From NCBI RefSeq assembly GCF_002188465.1, contig NZ_NINW01000017.1:1-55876 (forward strand): a DNA stretch of 55,876 bases, written 5' to 3'. This document shows, in pieces, positions 8,683 through 15,879 of this stretch. The stretch comes from Pigmentiphaga sp. NML080357. Lineage in GTDB: Bacteria > Pseudomonadota > Gammaproteobacteria > Burkholderiales > Burkholderiaceae_B. Position numbers and translations under genes: made by a program. How positions within the stretch are numbered: the first letter of the stretch is position 1; each line of letters starts with the position of its first letter. The notes beneath the pieces were generated by a model that was not told the origin of the DNA, did no database searches, and saw only the letters and a list, made by a program, of their open reading frames with translations.

Positions 8683-9141
8683 TCAGGCGTGGGAATGCGC
8701 GTGTGCAGCCGCCGGATGCGTGGAGCAAAGCTGGTCGAATTCGGCCGCAAGGTCGGCCAGGGTCACGGCACCGAGCCGCCTTGTCAGCAACTCCTCCGCC
8801 TGTCGCAAGGCATCGGCAAGGGCGGCGTTGACGACCCGTTCCACCGCACAGTCGGGATTGTCCCGGTCGGCGCCAATCGCGAAGAGCCTCGGGCCACCCA
8901 CGGCATGGTGGATGTCCAGCAGCGTGACGCGGCGCAGATCGCAGGCCAGGCGCCAGCCGCCGTGGTGTCCCTTCTCCGACTGCACGTAGCCGGCCTTGCG
9001 CATGCCCGCCATGGTCCTGCGCACGACGGCGGCATTCGTTCCCAGCATGGCGGCGATCTGTTCGGACGTCATCGGCCGATCGTTCCGTGCCATGTGCAGC
9101 AGGACGTGCAACATCCGGGAAAGGCGGCTATCTGTTCTCAC
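8683..9141 (-). CDS. Rrf2-family transcriptional regulator
   Basis: 152 residues from the GTG at 9141, which gives the family's usual N-terminus VRTDSRLSRMLHVLLHMA; upstream in-frame codons encode no recognisable family sequence. The winged helix lies at residues 1-75 with MTSEQIAAMLGTNAAVVRR as helix-turn-helix and KGHHGGWRLA as the wing. Unlike IscR/NsrR it lacks the three-cysteine Fe-S loop; only one Cys of that kind is seen (NPDC) plus one near the C-terminus (QLCSTH). It therefore resembles the YwnA/CymR branch. The C-terminus ends in a His-rich tail (AAAHAHSHA) that could bind metal. It precedes the flavoprotein gene. Confidence 0.8.
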   Translation of the reverse strand: MRTDSRLSRMLHVLLHMARNDRPMTSEQIAAMLGTNAAVVRRTMAGMRKAGYVQSEKGHHGGWRLACDLRRVTLLDIHHAVGGPRLFAIGADRDNPDCAVERVVNAALADALRQAEELLTRRLGAVTLADLAAEFDQLCSTHPAAAHAHSHA

Positions 9142-9235
9142 GCGTCGGTCTTGCGGTATCGGGAAGCGGATGGATCGAGTCTCCCAACGATACCGCATCT
9201 GCCCTGTCCCCGTCGGCTGCGCAACGCGCCGGCTT

Positions 9236-10111
9236 TCAGCCTGCGGGCCTGCCGATGCCGTCCAGCTCGGACAGCGCGTCGGCCGGCAGCGCCAACGACG
9301 CCGCTGTCAGGTTCTCGCGCAGATGGGCCAACGAAGACGTGCCGGGGATGAGCAGGATGTTGGGCGAACGCGCCAGCAGCCACGCCAGCGCCACCTGCAT
9401 CGGCGTGGCTTCCAGCCGTGCCGCGACCTTGGACAGGATTCCGGACTGGAGCGGCGTGAAGCCGCCGAGCGGGAAGAACGGAACATAGGCGATCCCCTGT
9501 CTGGCAAGATCGTCGATGAACACATCGTCCGCACGATGCGCGAGGTTGTAGTGATTCTGCACGCACACCACTTTCGCGATACCTTGGGCCTGCGCCACTT
9601 GCGCGGGCGTGGCGTTGCTCAGGCCCAGATGCCGGATGAACCCTTGTCGCTGCAGCTCCGCCAAGGCGGTGAAGGGCGCTTCGATCGAGCCTTCGGACGG
9701 CGCATGGACGTCACCCATGAGGCGCAGGTTCACCACGTCCAGCACGTCGAGACCGAGATTGCGCAGGTTGTCGTGCACGGCACGGGCGAGCTCGGCCGGG
9801 CTTTGCGCGGGATTCCACGACGCATCGGCCCCGCGTACGGCACCGACCTTGGTCACGATGACGAGGTCCCGGGGATACGGATGCAGCGCTTCCCGGATCA
9901 ATTGGTTCGTAATATGCGGGCCGTAGAAATCGCTCGTATCGATGTGATCCACGCCCGCTTCCACCGCAGCGCGCAGCACGGCCAGCGCCGCGCCGCGGTC
10001 CTTCGGCGGTCCGAATACGCCGGGACCCGCCAACTGCATGGCGCCATAGCCCATGCGGGTCACGCTGCGGTCGGCCAGCGGGAAACGGCCTGCTTGCTTC
10101 AAGTCGGTCAT
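9236..10111 (-). CDS. Aldo/keto reductase (YdbC/pyridoxal-reductase-like)
   Basis: 291 residues forming a complete TIM-barrel AKR. HIDTSDFYG gives the catalytic Asp and Tyr, and VTKVG the catalytic Lys. The usual catalytic His is replaced in VVNLRL, as in the YdbC/PdxI-type branch that includes pyridoxine 4-dehydrogenases. The C-terminal NADPH-binding end reads LLIPGTSSLAHLRENL. It is a cytosolic NADPH-dependent oxidoreductase; a pyridoxal or small-aldehyde substrate is possible. A divergent LysR gene and a T-N11-A site lie upstream, suggesting one-target regulation. Confidence 0.85.
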   Translation of the reverse strand: MTDLKQAGRFPLADRSVTRMGYGAMQLAGPGVFGPPKDRGAALAVLRAAVEAGVDHIDTSDFYGPHITNQLIREALHPYPRDLVIVTKVGAVRGADASWNPAQSPAELARAVHDNLRNLGLDVLDVVNLRLMGDVHAPSEGSIEAPFTALAELQRQGFIRHLGLSNATPAQVAQAQGIAKVVCVQNHYNLAHRADDVFIDDLARQGIAYVPFFPLGGFTPLQSGILSKVAARLEATPMQVALAWLLARSPNILLIPGTSSLAHLRENLTAASLALPADALSELDGIGRPAG

Positions 10112-10167
10112 GCGGTTTCTCCAGAAGGTAGCGAAGAATCCCCGCCACTATAGGCATTGACCTGCCG

Positions 10168-10190
10168 ATCGATAATCCTATGTAATCGAT
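10168..10190. promoter_or_regulatory. Candidate LysR-type binding site (T-N11-A)
   Basis: ATCGAT (10168-10173) and ATCGAT (10185-10190) are separated by exactly 11 bases. This forms the symmetrical T-N11-A pattern of LysR sites inside the 103-base region between the divergent aldo/keto reductase and LysR genes. Confidence 0.6.
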
Positions 10191-10214
10191 ACAGGTTGTG
10201 CGGAATTTCGAACA

Positions 10215-11150
10215 ATGTCCTCTCCTCCCCTGCAAGACCTGTTTGCGTTCCTGGCCGTGGTGCGGGCCAAGGGTTTCCGCGAAGGAGCCCGCGCCACCGG
10301 CACCTCGGCCTCGAGTCTGAGCGAAGCCATCCGGCGCTTGGAATCCCGGCTGGGCGTGCGGCTGCTCCATCGCACCACGCGCAGCGTCGCCCCCACCGAA
10401 GCCGGCGCACGCCTCGTCGAACGGTTGGTGCCCGCCTTGGGCGAGGTGGAAGCCGCGCTCGACGTCGTCAACAATTTTCGCGACCGTCCGGCGGGAACGC
10501 TCCGCCTGAACGTACCGGCCAGCGCTTCCCGCCTCGTCCTGGCGCCCTTGGTCACGCCGTTCTTGCGGGCCTACCCCGACATCAAGCTGGAAGTCATCGT
10601 CGAAGACGGATTCGTGGACCTGCTGGCCGCCGGCTGCGACGCCGGCATCCGCTACGACGAACGGCTGGAGCAGGACATGATCGCCGTGCCCATCGGCCCC
10701 CGCCGCCAGCGATTCGCCACCGCCGCGGCGCCCGCCTACCTCGAAGCCCGGGGGCGGCCGCGACACCCGCGCGACCTGCTCCGCCATGCCTGCCTGCGCG
10801 GCCGGTTCGCCAGCGGCGCCATGCCGGCCTGGGAATACGAGCGCAAGGGGCAGGTCGTACGGGTGGACCCCAGCGGCCCGCTGCTCGTGAACGTGAGCGG
10901 CGGAGTAGACCTGGCCGTGGACGCCGCGCTGGACGGCCTGGGCATCATCTATCTGTTCGAAGGCTGGCTGCAGCCCCATCTGGACAGCGGCGCGCTGGAA
11001 CCCGTGCTCGAACCATGGTGGCAGAGCTTCACCGGACCGTTCCTGTACTATCCGGGCCGCCGCCACCTCCCCTCGCCGCTGCGCGCGTTCATCGATTTCA
11101 TCAAGGACCGCGGGACGTGGGAACCGCCGGGCAAGACCGGCCGCAAATAG
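10215..11150 (+). CDS. LysR-family transcriptional regulator
   Basis: 311 residues. The N-terminal winged helix (about 5-65) contains GFREGARATGTSASSLSEA and IRRLESRLGVRLLHRTTR. The substrate-binding domain (about 90-300) begins GTLRLNVPASASRLVLAP and is complete. It is divergent from the aldo/keto reductase gene with a LysR-type site between, so it most likely controls that gene and itself. The effector is unknown. Confidence 0.88.
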   Translation: MSSPPLQDLFAFLAVVRAKGFREGARATGTSASSLSEAIRRLESRLGVRLLHRTTRSVAPTEAGARLVERLVPALGEVEAALDVVNNFRDRPAGTLRLNVPASASRLVLAPLVTPFLRAYPDIKLEVIVEDGFVDLLAAGCDAGIRYDERLEQDMIAVPIGPRRQRFATAAAPAYLEARGRPRHPRDLLRHACLRGRFASGAMPAWEYERKGQVVRVDPSGPLLVNVSGGVDLAVDAALDGLGIIYLFEGWLQPHLDSGALEPVLEPWWQSFTGPFLYYPGRRHLPSPLRAFIDFIKDRGTWEPPGKTGRK

Positions 11151-11220
11151 GCGAGGCAGGCGGTCCTTCACTGCGGCGGAAGTCCCATATCGTTATGGCG
11201 GACGATCTTGCCACACTACT

Positions 11221-11246
11221 ATTCAATATTTGTTGTATTATTGAAT
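11221..11246. promoter_or_regulatory. ArsR operator before arsR
   Basis: ATTCAATA (11221-11228) and TATTGAAT (11239-11246) form a perfect 8-bp inverted repeat with 10 bases between. It ends two bases before the arsR start codon. AT-rich imperfect dyads of this kind bind ArsR/SmtB repressors. The position over the start means the leader is very short. Confidence 0.7.
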
Positions 11247-11247
11247 T

Positions 11248-11568
11248 ATGCAAGAACCCCAAGTCATTTCCGCTCTCGCCGCCCTCGCTCACCCGCAACG
11301 CCTGCGAATATTTCGCGCCCTGGTCGTTGCCGGCCCGGAGGGGCTCACGCCCAGTACGCTTGCCGAGCAGCTCGACGTCGCCCGCAACACCCTCTCTTTC
11401 CACCTGAAGGAGCTGGCCCATGCCGGCCTCGTCACCATCGAGCAGCAGGGCCGCAACCTGATCTACCGCGCCGAATACGCCCGGATGAACGAGCTCATCG
11501 GCTACCTGACCGAGCACTGCTGCCAGGGCGGCGTCTGCGAGGTCTCCTCGACCGCGGCATGCTGCTGA
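11248..11568 (+). CDS. arsR: ArsR-family arsenic-responsive repressor
   Basis: 106 residues. The winged helix (5-75) contains LTPSTLAEQLDVARNTLSFH. The protein ends with a cysteine-rich tail, with C91, C92 and C97 in HCCQGGVC and C105/C106 at the very end. The first three have the arrangement of the Acidithiobacillus ferrooxidans ArsR As(III) site (C95, C96, C102) rather than the E. coli ELCVC site in the helix. As(III) binding should release it from the operator. It is the first gene of the ars operon, 9 bases before acr3. No clear ribosome site is seen. Confidence 0.92.
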   Translation: MQEPQVISALAALAHPQRLRIFRALVVAGPEGLTPSTLAEQLDVARNTLSFHLKELAHAGLVTIEQQGRNLIYRAEYARMNELIGYLTEHCCQGGVCEVSSTAACC

Positions 11569-11577
11569 GGGACCACC

Positions 11578-12675
11578 ATGACCGGACATTTCATGCCGGC
11601 GCCGCAAGCGGCCGCCTCCTCGATGAATCTCTTCGAGCGTTACCTGACCGTCTGGGTCCTGTTGTGCATCGTCGCCGGCATCGCGCTGGGGCAGATGGCG
11701 CCCGACGCGTTCCAGGCCATCGGGCGCATGGAAGTGGCCCAGGTCAACCTGCCCGTGGGATTGCTGATCTGGATCATGATCGTTCCCATGCTGCTCAGGG
11801 TGGATTTCGGAGCGCTCGGCCAAGTGCGACGGCACTGGCGCGGCATAGGAGTGACGCTGCTGATCAACTGGGCCGTCAAGCCCTTCTCGATGGCGCTGCT
11901 GGCCTGGCTGTTCATCCGCCATGTTTTCGCCGCCTGGCTCCCGGCCGACCAGCTCGACAGCTACATCGCCGGCCTGATCCTGCTGGCCGCCGCGCCTTGC
12001 ACGGCCATGGTGTTCGTCTGGAGCCGACTGACTGGCGGCGACCCCGTCTTTACGCTGTCCCAGGTCGCCTTGAACGATGCCATCATGGTGTTCGCCTTCG
12101 CGCCCATCGTGGGCCTGCTCCTCGGACTCTCGTCCATCATCGTGCCATGGAATACGCTGCTGATCTCGGTAGCACTCTATATCGTGATCCCGGTCGCCAT
12201 CGCCCAGGCATGGCGCCGTGCGCTGCTGCGCCGCGGCCAATCCGCCTTCGAGCGCGCGCTGGCACGCATCGGCCCGCTGTCCATCGCCGCGCTGCTGCTG
12301 ACGCTGGTGCTGCTGTTCGCCTTCCAGGGCCAGGCGATCCTGCAACAGCCGCTGGTCATCGCCATGCTCGCGGTCCCCATTCTCATCCAGGTGTTGTTCA
12401 ACTCGGGGCTGGCCTACTGGCTCAACCGCAAGGTGGGCGAAAGGCACGACATAGCGTGCCCTTCGGCGCTGATCGGCGCCAGCAACTTCTTCGAACTCGC
12501 CGTGGCCGCCGCCATCGGCCTGTTCGGGTTCCATTCCGGTGCGGCGCTGGCGACCGTGGTCGGCGTACTGATCGAAGTGCCGGTCATGCTGCTGGTGGTA
12601 CGCGTGGTCAATCGCTCGCGCGGCTGGTATGAACGCGGTATGCCCCAAACTGATTCCTGCGAGACAGCCTCATGA
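11578..12675 (+). CDS. acr3: Arsenite efflux permease, ACR3 family
   Basis: 365 residues with about ten hydrophobic helices. The ACR3 signatures are seen: INWAVKPFSMALLAW, the essential cysteine in AAAPCTAMVFVWSRL (C141) and ASNFFELAVA with the conserved Glu in the ninth helix. It is an inner-membrane protein exporting arsenite (and possibly antimonite) with the proton-motive force. A ribosome site GAGGGA lies 6 bases before the ATG. The stop codon overlaps the arsC start (ATGA at 12672), so the two are translationally coupled. Confidence 0.93.
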   Translation: MTGHFMPAPQAAASSMNLFERYLTVWVLLCIVAGIALGQMAPDAFQAIGRMEVAQVNLPVGLLIWIMIVPMLLRVDFGALGQVRRHWRGIGVTLLINWAVKPFSMALLAWLFIRHVFAAWLPADQLDSYIAGLILLAAAPCTAMVFVWSRLTGGDPVFTLSQVALNDAIMVFAFAPIVGLLLGLSSIIVPWNTLLISVALYIVIPVAIAQAWRRALLRRGQSAFERALARIGPLSIAALLLTLVLLFAFQGQAILQQPLVIAMLAVPILIQVLFNSGLAYWLNRKVGERHDIACPSALIGASNFFELAVAAAIGLFGFHSGAALATVVGVLIEVPVMLLVVRVVNRSRGWYERGMPQTDSCETAS

Positions 12676-13100
12676 ACGACATCACGATCTACCATAATCC
12701 CGCCTGCGGCACGTCGCGCAACGCGCTGGGCCTGATCCGCAACAGCGGCGCCGAACCGATAGTCATCGAGTACCTGAAATCGCCTCCCACCCGGGAAACC
12801 CTGAAAGCCCTGATTGCGGCGATGCAAGTGCCGGTGCGCGAGGTACTGCGCGTCAAGGGCACGCCGTATGAGGAACTCGGCCTGGGCGATCCCAAGTGGA
12901 CCGACGAACAACTGATCGACTTCATGCTGGAACACCCCATCCTCATCAACCGGCCCATCGTGGTCACGCCGTTGGGAACGCGGCTGTGCCGGCCCTCGGA
13001 AGCCGTGCTCGATATCCTTCCCCAGCCGCAGCAAGGCGCCTTCAACAAGGAAGACGGCGAGCCCGTGATCGACAAGGATGGCCAACGTGTGCGGACCTGA
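12672..13100 (+). CDS. arsC: Arsenate reductase, glutaredoxin-coupled
   Basis: 142 residues, the usual length. The N-terminus DITIYHNPACGTSRNA holds the catalytic Cys12. The arginines that bind arsenate are present in VREVLR, INRPIV and GTRLCRPSE. It reduces As(V) to As(III) with glutathione/glutaredoxin; the product is exported by the upstream ACR3. It overlaps acr3 by four bases. Some 60 bases follow before chrA, so chrA is probably in the same transcript. Confidence 0.93.
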   Translation: MNDITIYHNPACGTSRNALGLIRNSGAEPIVIEYLKSPPTRETLKALIAAMQVPVREVLRVKGTPYEELGLGDPKWTDEQLIDFMLEHPILINRPIVVTPLGTRLCRPSEAVLDILPQPQQGAFNKEDGEPVIDKDGQRVRT

Positions 13101-13160
13101 GACTCGTCTTCCCGGCATCGACACCGCGCTGTCCCGCCGCATGCGGCAGGAGGCCATTTG

Positions 13161-14363
13161 ATGCCGGCGGACATGGAAAGACACGATAGCGCGTGGCGGG
13201 TCTTCCTCGCCTTCCTGCGACTGGGCTTGACCTCTTTCGGCGGACCCATCGCCCACTTGGGCTATTTCCGTGCGGAGTTCGTCGAACGCCGCCGCTGGCT
13301 GGACGACCGCAGCTATTCGGACCTGGTGGCGCTGTGCCAATTCCTGCCTGGGCCGGCCAGCAGCCAGGTCGGCATGGCGCTGGGCCTCGGGCGCGCGGGC
13401 TGGCCCGGCATGCTGGCGGCCTGGGTGGGATTTACGCTTCCTTCGGCCCTCATCCTGATGCTGTTCGCCTATGGCATGAACGAATACCAGGTGCTGGCCG
13501 ATTCGGGCTGGGTGCACGGACTCAAGGTCGTGGCCGTGGCGGTGGTGGCACAGGCGGTCTGGGGCATGGCCAGGGCGCTTTGCCCGGACCGGTTCCGGGC
13601 AGGACTGGCGATCCTGGCCGCCTTGATCACACTCGCCCTGCCCTCGGCCGTAGGGCAGGTCGCAGCCATTGCCCTTGCCGGCATGCTCGGCCGCATCGCG
13701 CTGCAATCATCCCCACCAGACGTCTTACAGGCCGCCTCGTACCCCATCTCTCGCAAGCTGGGGTTCGCAGCCCTGCTGCTGTTCCTGTTGCCCCTCGCCA
13801 TCCTGCCGATCTGGGCGGCGGCCGGCGGCTCGCCCACGATCGCCTTGCTGGAAGGATTCTATCGGTCGGGCGCCCTGGTCTTCGGCGGCGGCCACGTGGT
13901 GCTGCCGCTGCTGCAGGCCACGGTGGTTCCCACCGGCTCGGTGGGCAATGCCGAATTCCTTGCCGGCTACGGCGCGGCGCAGGCGGTGCCCGGTCCGCTG
14001 TTCACCTTCGCCGCCTACCTTGGGACCATCGCCCGCGGCCCGCTGCAGGGCTGGCCGGGCGGCCTCGTCATGCTGCTCACGCTTTTCCTGCCGGCCATGC
14101 TGGTGCTCGTCGCGGCCCTGCCGTTCTGGGAACGGCTGCGCCAGCGCCCGGACGTCCAGACCACCATGGCGGGCGTCAACGCAGGCGTGGTCGGTATCCT
14201 GCTGTCCGCGCTCTACGACCCGGTGTGGACCAGCGCGGTCCACAGCCGCGCGGATTTCGGCCTGGCGCTGGCCGCCTTCGGACTGCTGGTGCATGGGCGC
14301 ATGCCGCCCGTCCTGGTGGTAGGTTTGGCGGCGCTAGGCGGATGGGCGCTGGCGGCGGACTAG
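13161..14363 (+). CDS. chrA: Chromate transporter ChrA (long, two-domain form)
   Basis: 400 residues from the ATG at 13161, preceded by AGGAGG 8 bases upstream (a TTG one codon earlier is ignored). Two homologous CHR halves are seen. The first starts FLRLGLTSFGGPIAHLGYFR and the second FYRSGALVFGGGHVVLPLLQ (about residue 235). The inner-membrane protein expels chromate. Its position after arsR-acr3-arsC makes a combined arsenic/chromate resistance unit, with arsR as the only visible regulator. Confidence 0.9.
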   Translation: MPADMERHDSAWRVFLAFLRLGLTSFGGPIAHLGYFRAEFVERRRWLDDRSYSDLVALCQFLPGPASSQVGMALGLGRAGWPGMLAAWVGFTLPSALILMLFAYGMNEYQVLADSGWVHGLKVVAVAVVAQAVWGMARALCPDRFRAGLAILAALITLALPSAVGQVAAIALAGMLGRIALQSSPPDVLQAASYPISRKLGFAALLLFLLPLAILPIWAAAGGSPTIALLEGFYRSGALVFGGGHVVLPLLQATVVPTGSVGNAEFLAGYGAAQAVPGPLFTFAAYLGTIARGPLQGWPGGLVMLLTLFLPAMLVLVAALPFWERLRQRPDVQTTMAGVNAGVVGILLSALYDPVWTSAVHSRADFGLALAAFGLLVHGRMPPVLVVGLAALGGWALAAD

Positions 14364-14394
14364 CGGCCGCCTCTCTTCCCGAATCCTCTCTAGA

Positions 14395-14460
14395 TACTAG
14401 TAATTTTTTTCTTACTTACGTTAGAAAATTTTGACACGAGGCACCATCCACCCGTAAACT
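14395..14460 (+). promoter_or_regulatory. Sigma70-type promoter with upstream dyads for the ArsR/HemJ-like operon
   Basis: TTGACA (14431-14436) and TAAACT (14455-14460) are separated by 18 bases. They lie 28 bases before the TTG start, with a GGAGG ribosome site between. Upstream are the palindrome TACTAGTA (14395-14402) and an imperfect dyad TTTTCT/AGAAAA (14407-14428) that touches the -35 region. These are candidate binding sites for the winged-helix protein encoded next. Confidence 0.65.
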
Positions 14461-14487
14461 AAATCTGACAGGAGGAGGTAACACGCT

Positions 14488-14814
14488 TTGGCCAACACTG
14501 GCGATCAACTGCTGGAGAGGATATCGGCGCTGGCCAACCCGCATCGTCTGCGGATCGTCGCGGCCTTGAGCACCAACGGCCGCACCTATATCAGCCAACT
14601 CGCCCGCGAGCTCGGCATGAGCCGCCCGCTCATGCACCTCCACTTGCGCAAACTCGAGGAGGCCGGACTGGTCAAGAGCCGGCTGGAGCTCTCCGAGGAT
14701 GGCAAGGCGCTTCACTATTTCGAGGTGGCGGACTTCCGCATCGATCTCACTCCGCCTGCCATTGCAAGGGCAGTACGCACGCTGGCCTCCCCCACTGGCA
14801 AGTCCGATCCCTGA
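14488..14814 (+). CDS. ArsR-type winged-helix regulator
   Basis: 108 residues starting at TTG, chosen because GGAGGT lies 8 bases upstream and the product begins at the usual family position (MANTGDQLLERISALANPHR). The helix-turn-helix is in YISQLARELGMSRPLMHLHL, followed by a wing. There are no cysteines, so it is not a thiol-based metal sensor. It heads a tight operon with three small membrane-protein genes and probably controls it through the dyads at the promoter. Its signal is unknown. Confidence 0.85.
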   Translation: MANTGDQLLERISALANPHRLRIVAALSTNGRTYISQLARELGMSRPLMHLHLRKLEEAGLVKSRLELSEDGKALHYFEVADFRIDLTPPAIARAVRTLASPTGKSDP

Positions 14815-14824
14815 AGGAAAAGCA

Positions 14825-15088
14825 ATGACAGACAAATCCGTGGTGTTTCTGCTCATCACCGTTCTCGCGCTGGCGACGTGCATCGCCGTTTTCGGCATGA
14901 AGTACTTCTCCGGCGCGCGCCAGGCGCGCCTGCGCGCCGCCGGCGAAGACGCTTATCGCGAGTTGGCCGCCAAAGCGGTGAAGGCGCAGGAGGAAAGCGC
15001 CGCCGCGCTGACCGCGCTCAAGCAGCACACCGCGACGATTGAAACCCGGCTCGCCCATGTCGAGAGGGTCTTGAAGGAGGTCGAATGA
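14825..15088 (+). CDS. Small membrane protein with coiled-coil tail, unknown function
   Basis: 87 residues from the ATG at 14825, with AAGGA about 6 bases upstream. One transmembrane helix lies at about 5-25 (VVFLLITVLALATCIAVFG). It is followed by an alanine/glutamate-rich stretch (about 35-87: KAVKAQEESAAALTALKQ) likely to form a coiled coil in the cytoplasm. No family is recognised beyond small phage-shock-like or hypothetical proteins. It follows the regulator by 10 bases and overlaps the next gene by four. Confidence 0.75.
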   Translation: MTDKSVVFLLITVLALATCIAVFGMKYFSGARQARLRAAGEDAYRELAAKAVKAQEESAAALTALKQHTATIETRLAHVERVLKEVE

Positions 15089-15420
15089 CCACCCCGGAGG
15101 CGCGTGCCGAGGAGCATCGGCAACTGCGATGGATGCGGGCGGTCTCGCTGCTCGAAGGCAGCACCCTGCTGGCCCTGGTCTTGGTAGCCGTACCGTTGAA
15201 GCACCTGGCCGGCGTGCCCATGGCCACCCGCATCATGGGGCCGATCCACGGGTTGGCCTTCCTGCTCTATGTGTGGATGCTCGCCAGGACGGTCTGCGCC
15301 GGGGGATGGCCCCGTTCCGAAATGATACGGCTGGTCGCCGCCGCATTCATTCCCTTCGGCGCATTCATCAATGAGCGAAGGCTGGCGCGGCGCCAGGCCG
15401 TGCTCGCGGCGTGCGACTAA
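15085..15420 (+). CDS. DUF3817 family integral membrane protein
   Basis: 111 residues. LRWMRAVSLLEGSTLLALVL, then PLKHLAGVP and MGPIHGLAFLLYVWML are the typical DUF3817 (YdzA-like) pattern with three membrane helices. Conserved His and Glu lie in the first two helices. Function is unknown. It overlaps the preceding gene (ATGA) and precedes the HemJ/CopD-like gene by 9 bases. Confidence 0.85.
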   Translation: MTTPEARAEEHRQLRWMRAVSLLEGSTLLALVLVAVPLKHLAGVPMATRIMGPIHGLAFLLYVWMLARTVCAGGWPRSEMIRLVAAAFIPFGAFINERRLARRQAVLAACD

Positions 15421-15429
15421 GGAGCGGCC

Positions 15430-15861
15430 ATGATCTATCCCTGGCTCAAGGCCTTGCACGCCGCCACCGCGCTTACCTGGACTGGCGGGCTCCTGGCGGC
15501 GGCGATGGCCATACAGGCCTGCGCCGGCGCGAAGGTGCCGGCGGATACGGCCGACCGTCGCCGCGCCCTGGACACCGTCCGCCGCTGGGATCGCCATGTA
15601 ACCTCGCCCGCGATGCTGCTGGCCTGGGTGCTGGGAATCGCCATCGCGATACAAGGAGAATGGTTCGGCTCCCTCTGGCTGGCCATCAAGCTGGGTTTCG
15701 TCGTCTTCCTCTCCGCGATGCACGGATTGGCCACGGGAACGCTGAAGCGACTGGCTCTCGGCAGCCTGCCCTCCCCGTCGTCTGCGCTGCGCCACATTCC
15801 GGCGGCAACCGTGGCGAGCATCGCCGTCATTGCCGTGCTCGCCGTCGTCAAGCCGTTCTGA
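15430..15861 (+). CDS. CopD/HemJ-like four-helix membrane protein
   Basis: 143 residues with four membrane helices. YPWLKALHAATALTWTGGLL, RHVTSPAMLLAWVLGI and AIKLGFVVFLSAMHG match the layout of HemJ (UPF0093 protoporphyrinogen oxidase) and small CopD proteins. The His residues of helices 1 and 4 and the Arg/Lys that bind heme in HemJ are in place. Either heme-dependent oxidation or copper handling is possible. It is the last gene of the operon, and an ArsR-type regulator at its head favours a stress or metal role. Confidence 0.72.
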   Translation: MIYPWLKALHAATALTWTGGLLAAAMAIQACAGAKVPADTADRRRALDTVRRWDRHVTSPAMLLAWVLGIAIAIQGEWFGSLWLAIKLGFVVFLSAMHGLATGTLKRLALGSLPSPSSALRHIPAATVASIAVIAVLAVVKPF

Positions 15862-15879
15862 CGGCCCCCCTCCCTGCAT

